From NCBI GenBank assembly GCA_049522565.1, contig JBEKNT010000410.1, forward strand, positions 1 through 6,109: a DNA stretch of 6,109 nt, read 5' to 3'. The translations under genes and the position numbers were made by a program. How positions within the stretch are numbered: position 1 is the first letter of the stretch; every line of letters starts with the position of its first letter. This DNA comes from JASHVB01 sp049522565. Its GTDB lineage: Bacteria > Pseudomonadota > Alphaproteobacteria > Acetobacterales > Acetobacteraceae. This document shows positions 4,903-6,109 of the stretch, piece after piece. The notes beneath the pieces were generated by a model that saw nothing but the letters and a program-made list of their open reading frames with translations, ran no database searches and was not told the DNA's origin.

Positions 4903-5085
4903 CTACGGCTTCACCGCGTCCCTCACCGCATCCTTCAAGCCACCGACGGCGTTCTGGATCTTGCCTTCGACCTTGTCGCTTTTGCCTTCGGCGACCAGTT
5001 TGGAGTCACCGAGGGCCTTGCCGGCCACTTCCTTGACGGCGCCCTTGGCCTGCTTGGCCGCGCCGGCGATGCGATCTTTGTCCAT
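4903..5085 (-). CDS. CsbD-family stress-response protein, 60 aa
   Basis: The whole 60-residue protein has the CsbD pattern: MDKDRIAGAAKQAKGAVKEV, then AGKALGDSKLVAEGKSDKVE, then GKIQNAVGGLKDAVRD. It is Lys/Ala/Gly rich with amphipathic helices, no signal peptide and no membrane segment, and its length is that of the family (about 60-70 residues). CsbD in Bacillus is a sigma-B-dependent general stress protein; proteobacterial members such as YjbJ are abundant in stationary phase. The molecular role is not established. GGAGG lies 8 nt before ATG 5085. The neighbours (DUF883-like upstream, PRC-barrel downstream) are both frequent companions of CsbD genes in stress loci. Confidence 0.95.
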   Translation of the reverse strand: MDKDRIAGAAKQAKGAVKEVAGKALGDSKLVAEGKSDKVEGKIQNAVGGLKDAVRDAVKP

Positions 5086-5232
5086 GTTGTGTTCCTCCGT
5101 TTGTTGATGCCCTTGCGAGCAAGTCCGACCTCCCTGCGTATGGTCAGTCTCAGCCGGTCACGCGGCCGCAACGCCCAGGCGCCGTTCTGTCACAGCAGCC
5201 CAAAGATCGGTCGGCCTGCGGATCAGCCATGA

Positions 5233-5547
5233 TCAGTCCCGCCATCGGCTCAGCAGGCCGATCGACATCCCGACACCGAGAGCGATCAGCACCGACGTCA
5301 ACGGATGCCGCTCGATCTCGGCCTCGATTGCGCTGCTTGCCGCGCAAACACGGTGCTGCGCGTCGGCGGCGGTGCTCGCGAGCTTGCCCCTGGCGTCCTC
5401 CACGGCCTCGGAGACGCGACTGCCGGCAGCCTGCGTCTGGTGTTGCACCAATGTGCTCACCGAGTCGGTGAGACGCGCGACGTCCTGGCGCAGGGCGGCC
5501 AAGTCCGTGGCGAAGTCTCCGGCCGTGCCTTCAGCGTTCGTGGTCAT
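5233..5547 (-). CDS. DUF883-like (ElaB/YqjD-type) membrane-anchored protein, 104 aa
   Basis: Residues 10-80 are a long charged helix, probably coiled coil (DLAALRQDVARLTDSVSTLV, later RVSEAVEDARGKLASTAADA and IEAEIERHP). Residues 81-100 are a C-terminal membrane segment with small-residue spacing (HPLTSVLIALGVGMSIGLLS), ending in RWRD. This long-helix plus Gly-rich C-terminal anchor plan is that of the DUF883/ElaB/YqjD group, which tethers the cytoplasmic part to the inner membrane and in E. coli binds ribosomes in stationary phase. Ribosome binding here is an inference from the family only. ATG 5547 is preferred over the open frame to 5664 because GGAG lies close before it and the extra N-terminus looks non-coding. 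It is the first gene of the six-gene minus-strand series, and a hairpin precedes it. Confidence 0.87.
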   Translation of the reverse strand: MTTNAEGTAGDFATDLAALRQDVARLTDSVSTLVQHQTQAAGSRVSEAVEDARGKLASTAADAQHRVCAASSAIEAEIERHPLTSVLIALGVGMSIGLLSRWRD

Positions 5548-5568
5548 GGCAGTCTCCAATGTAAAAGG

Positions 5569-5595
5569 ACCCGCGGTAGCGTTGTACCGGCGGGT
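5569..5595 (-). terminator. hairpin with T4 tract upstream of the DUF883-like gene
   Basis: On the minus strand the arms ACCCGC and GCGGGT plus an inner GGTA/TACC pair make a 10-bp stem with one bulged base and a 6-nt loop, followed within 2 nt by TTTT. It ends 22 nt before ATG 5547. It could terminate transcription coming from upstream on the minus strand or act as a leader (attenuator-like) hairpin. The stem is good, the T-run is short. Confidence 0.4.
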
Positions 5596-5663
5596 TCGGT
5601 GTGTGGCGTGCGTCTCTGCTTGGCCGCGGTGGCCGGCTCCAGCCTTTGCATGCAAGATGATCA

Positions 5664-5858
5664 TTACCGGAGCACTGGGCCAGACTCGGAAACTACGCAG
5701 GCTCGATCACCCTCGTGGCGCTGTCCGATCAGGTCGGAGATGGCTGGGCCATCGCCCGACTGGCACGCGTCGCCCGGCTGGCCCTCGCCGTCGCGGTCGA
5801 GTTCGTCCAGCGCCAGCAGGAGCGAGCCGATCCGGTTCACCCACGAGGGGCATTCCAC
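5664..5858 (-). CDS. doubtful small ORF, 64 aa
   Basis: The frame opens at GTG 5858 (no ATG is available; an in-frame stop lies at 5906) and closes with TAA at 5664. The product begins MECPSWVNRIGSLLLALDEL and is acidic and polar thereafter, with four cysteines in the first 64 residues or fewer. No domain is recognised and no clear Shine-Dalgarno sequence precedes the start. Most codons in its first two thirds end in G or C, as real genes here do, but the antisense plus-strand frame (from GTG 5715) also looks that way, so codon use does not settle it. It may be a real small gene, a decayed remnant, or chance. The minus-strand hairpin at 5569-5595 lies 69 nt beyond its stop. Confidence 0.25.
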   Translation of the reverse strand: MECPSWVNRIGSLLLALDELDRDGEGQPGDACQSGDGPAISDLIGQRHEGDRACVVSESGPVLR

Positions 5859-6064
5859 CCGTCGAAGGCCGCCCTGTGGTGGCGTCGTTCGACGGCGGCG
5901 CGATCACCTTGGATGGTGCCCGCCGCGGCAGCAAAGCCAACGTCCCCGGCAGGTGAATTCGACCGCCCTGCAAGCCCAGCCAATGCGACGCCCGATCCGG
6001 GGTGCTAAGTTCGCCGCACCGGGACATCATATCAGCGGGCGATTCCGGCGCGGGAGGAAGGCAG

Positions 6065-6109
6065 ATGGACGGATCTGGCGCCACAGGATACGGCATCGGC
6101 CAGCCGGTT
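6065..6109 (+). CDS. start of probable xanthine dehydrogenase/CoxL-family molybdopterin-binding subunit (cut by right edge)
   Basis: Fifteen codons are visible, MDGSGATGYGIGQPV. They begin at ATG 6065 behind a strong Shine-Dalgarno sequence, GGGAGGA at 6052-6058, with 6 nt spacing, so this is a convincing translation start. The GIGQPV string is typical of the N-terminus of large subunits of the xanthine dehydrogenase/aldehyde oxidase/CO dehydrogenase (CoxL) family, where it precedes 'RR-ED-RLLTG-G-Y-DD'. Those enzymes carry a molybdopterin cofactor and hydroxylate or oxidise small substrates. With so few residues the family call rests on one motif, and the substrate cannot be said. It is divergent from the minus-strand stress cluster. 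Confidence 0.6.
   Translation, partial: MDGSGATGYGIGQPV

Noticed and set aside
5372..5956. 194-codon plus-strand frame
   Set aside because: It is antisense to the DUF883-like gene and Arg/Pro-rich in its second half, as expected of a shadow frame.
5707..6096. 129-codon minus-strand frame
   Set aside because: It is Pro/Arg/Gly-rich without any motif, its start overlaps the ribosome binding site and start of the plus-strand molybdenum-enzyme gene, and no Shine-Dalgarno sequence is visible.

Overview
This 6.1 kb window is GC-rich chromosomal DNA that looks alphaproteobacterial, most likely Hyphomicrobiales close to Bradyrhizobium. The basis is the gene content (short CsbD, DUF883-like, BON, PRC-barrel and small glycine/hydrophobic proteins), a Crp/Fnr regulator and a LuxR-type regulator of the kinds common in that group, a near-consensus FixK/FNR box, and a palindromic intergenic repeat with a 'GCGAGGAGCGCAGCG' core. 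This placement comes from recognising families by eye, not from a database search.

Layout. (1) 1-1134, minus strand: a short-C-terminus, receiver-less LuxR-type regulator, then a 50-residue two-helix hydrophobic peptide 13 nt downstream, then a BON-domain lipoprotein that runs off the left edge. The spacing suggests one transcript. (2) 1135-1384: a divergent control region with a FixK/FNR-like box (1205-1218) next to an almost perfect 20-bp palindrome (1221-1240). (3) 1385-2441, plus strand: a 65-residue conserved-looking small protein, then a Crp/Fnr-family regulator without an Fe-S cysteine cluster. (4) 2442-3057: a gene-free island with three inverted repeats of REP/MITE type. (5) 3058-5547, minus strand: six small genes, each with its own Shine-Dalgarno sequence and separated by 85-177 nt. 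From upstream to downstream in transcription order they encode a DUF883-like membrane-anchored protein, a CsbD-family protein, a PRC-barrel secreted protein, a Ser/Thr-rich secreted protein, a Thr-rich lipoprotein and a helical secreted protein. (6) 5548-6064: a possible terminator or leader hairpin and one doubtful minus-strand ORF. (7) 6065 to the end: the first 15 codons of a plus-strand gene, probably a molybdopterin-binding subunit of the xanthine dehydrogenase/CoxL family.

Taken together, most of the window reads as an envelope/general-stress locus: exported or membrane-attached small proteins (BON, PRC-barrel, DUF883-like, CsbD, low-complexity Ser/Thr proteins) beside two transcription factors whose shared upstream region carries an oxygen/redox-type FNR-family site. 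The regulatory link is inferred. No mobile-element gene, tRNA, rRNA or CRISPR array was seen.
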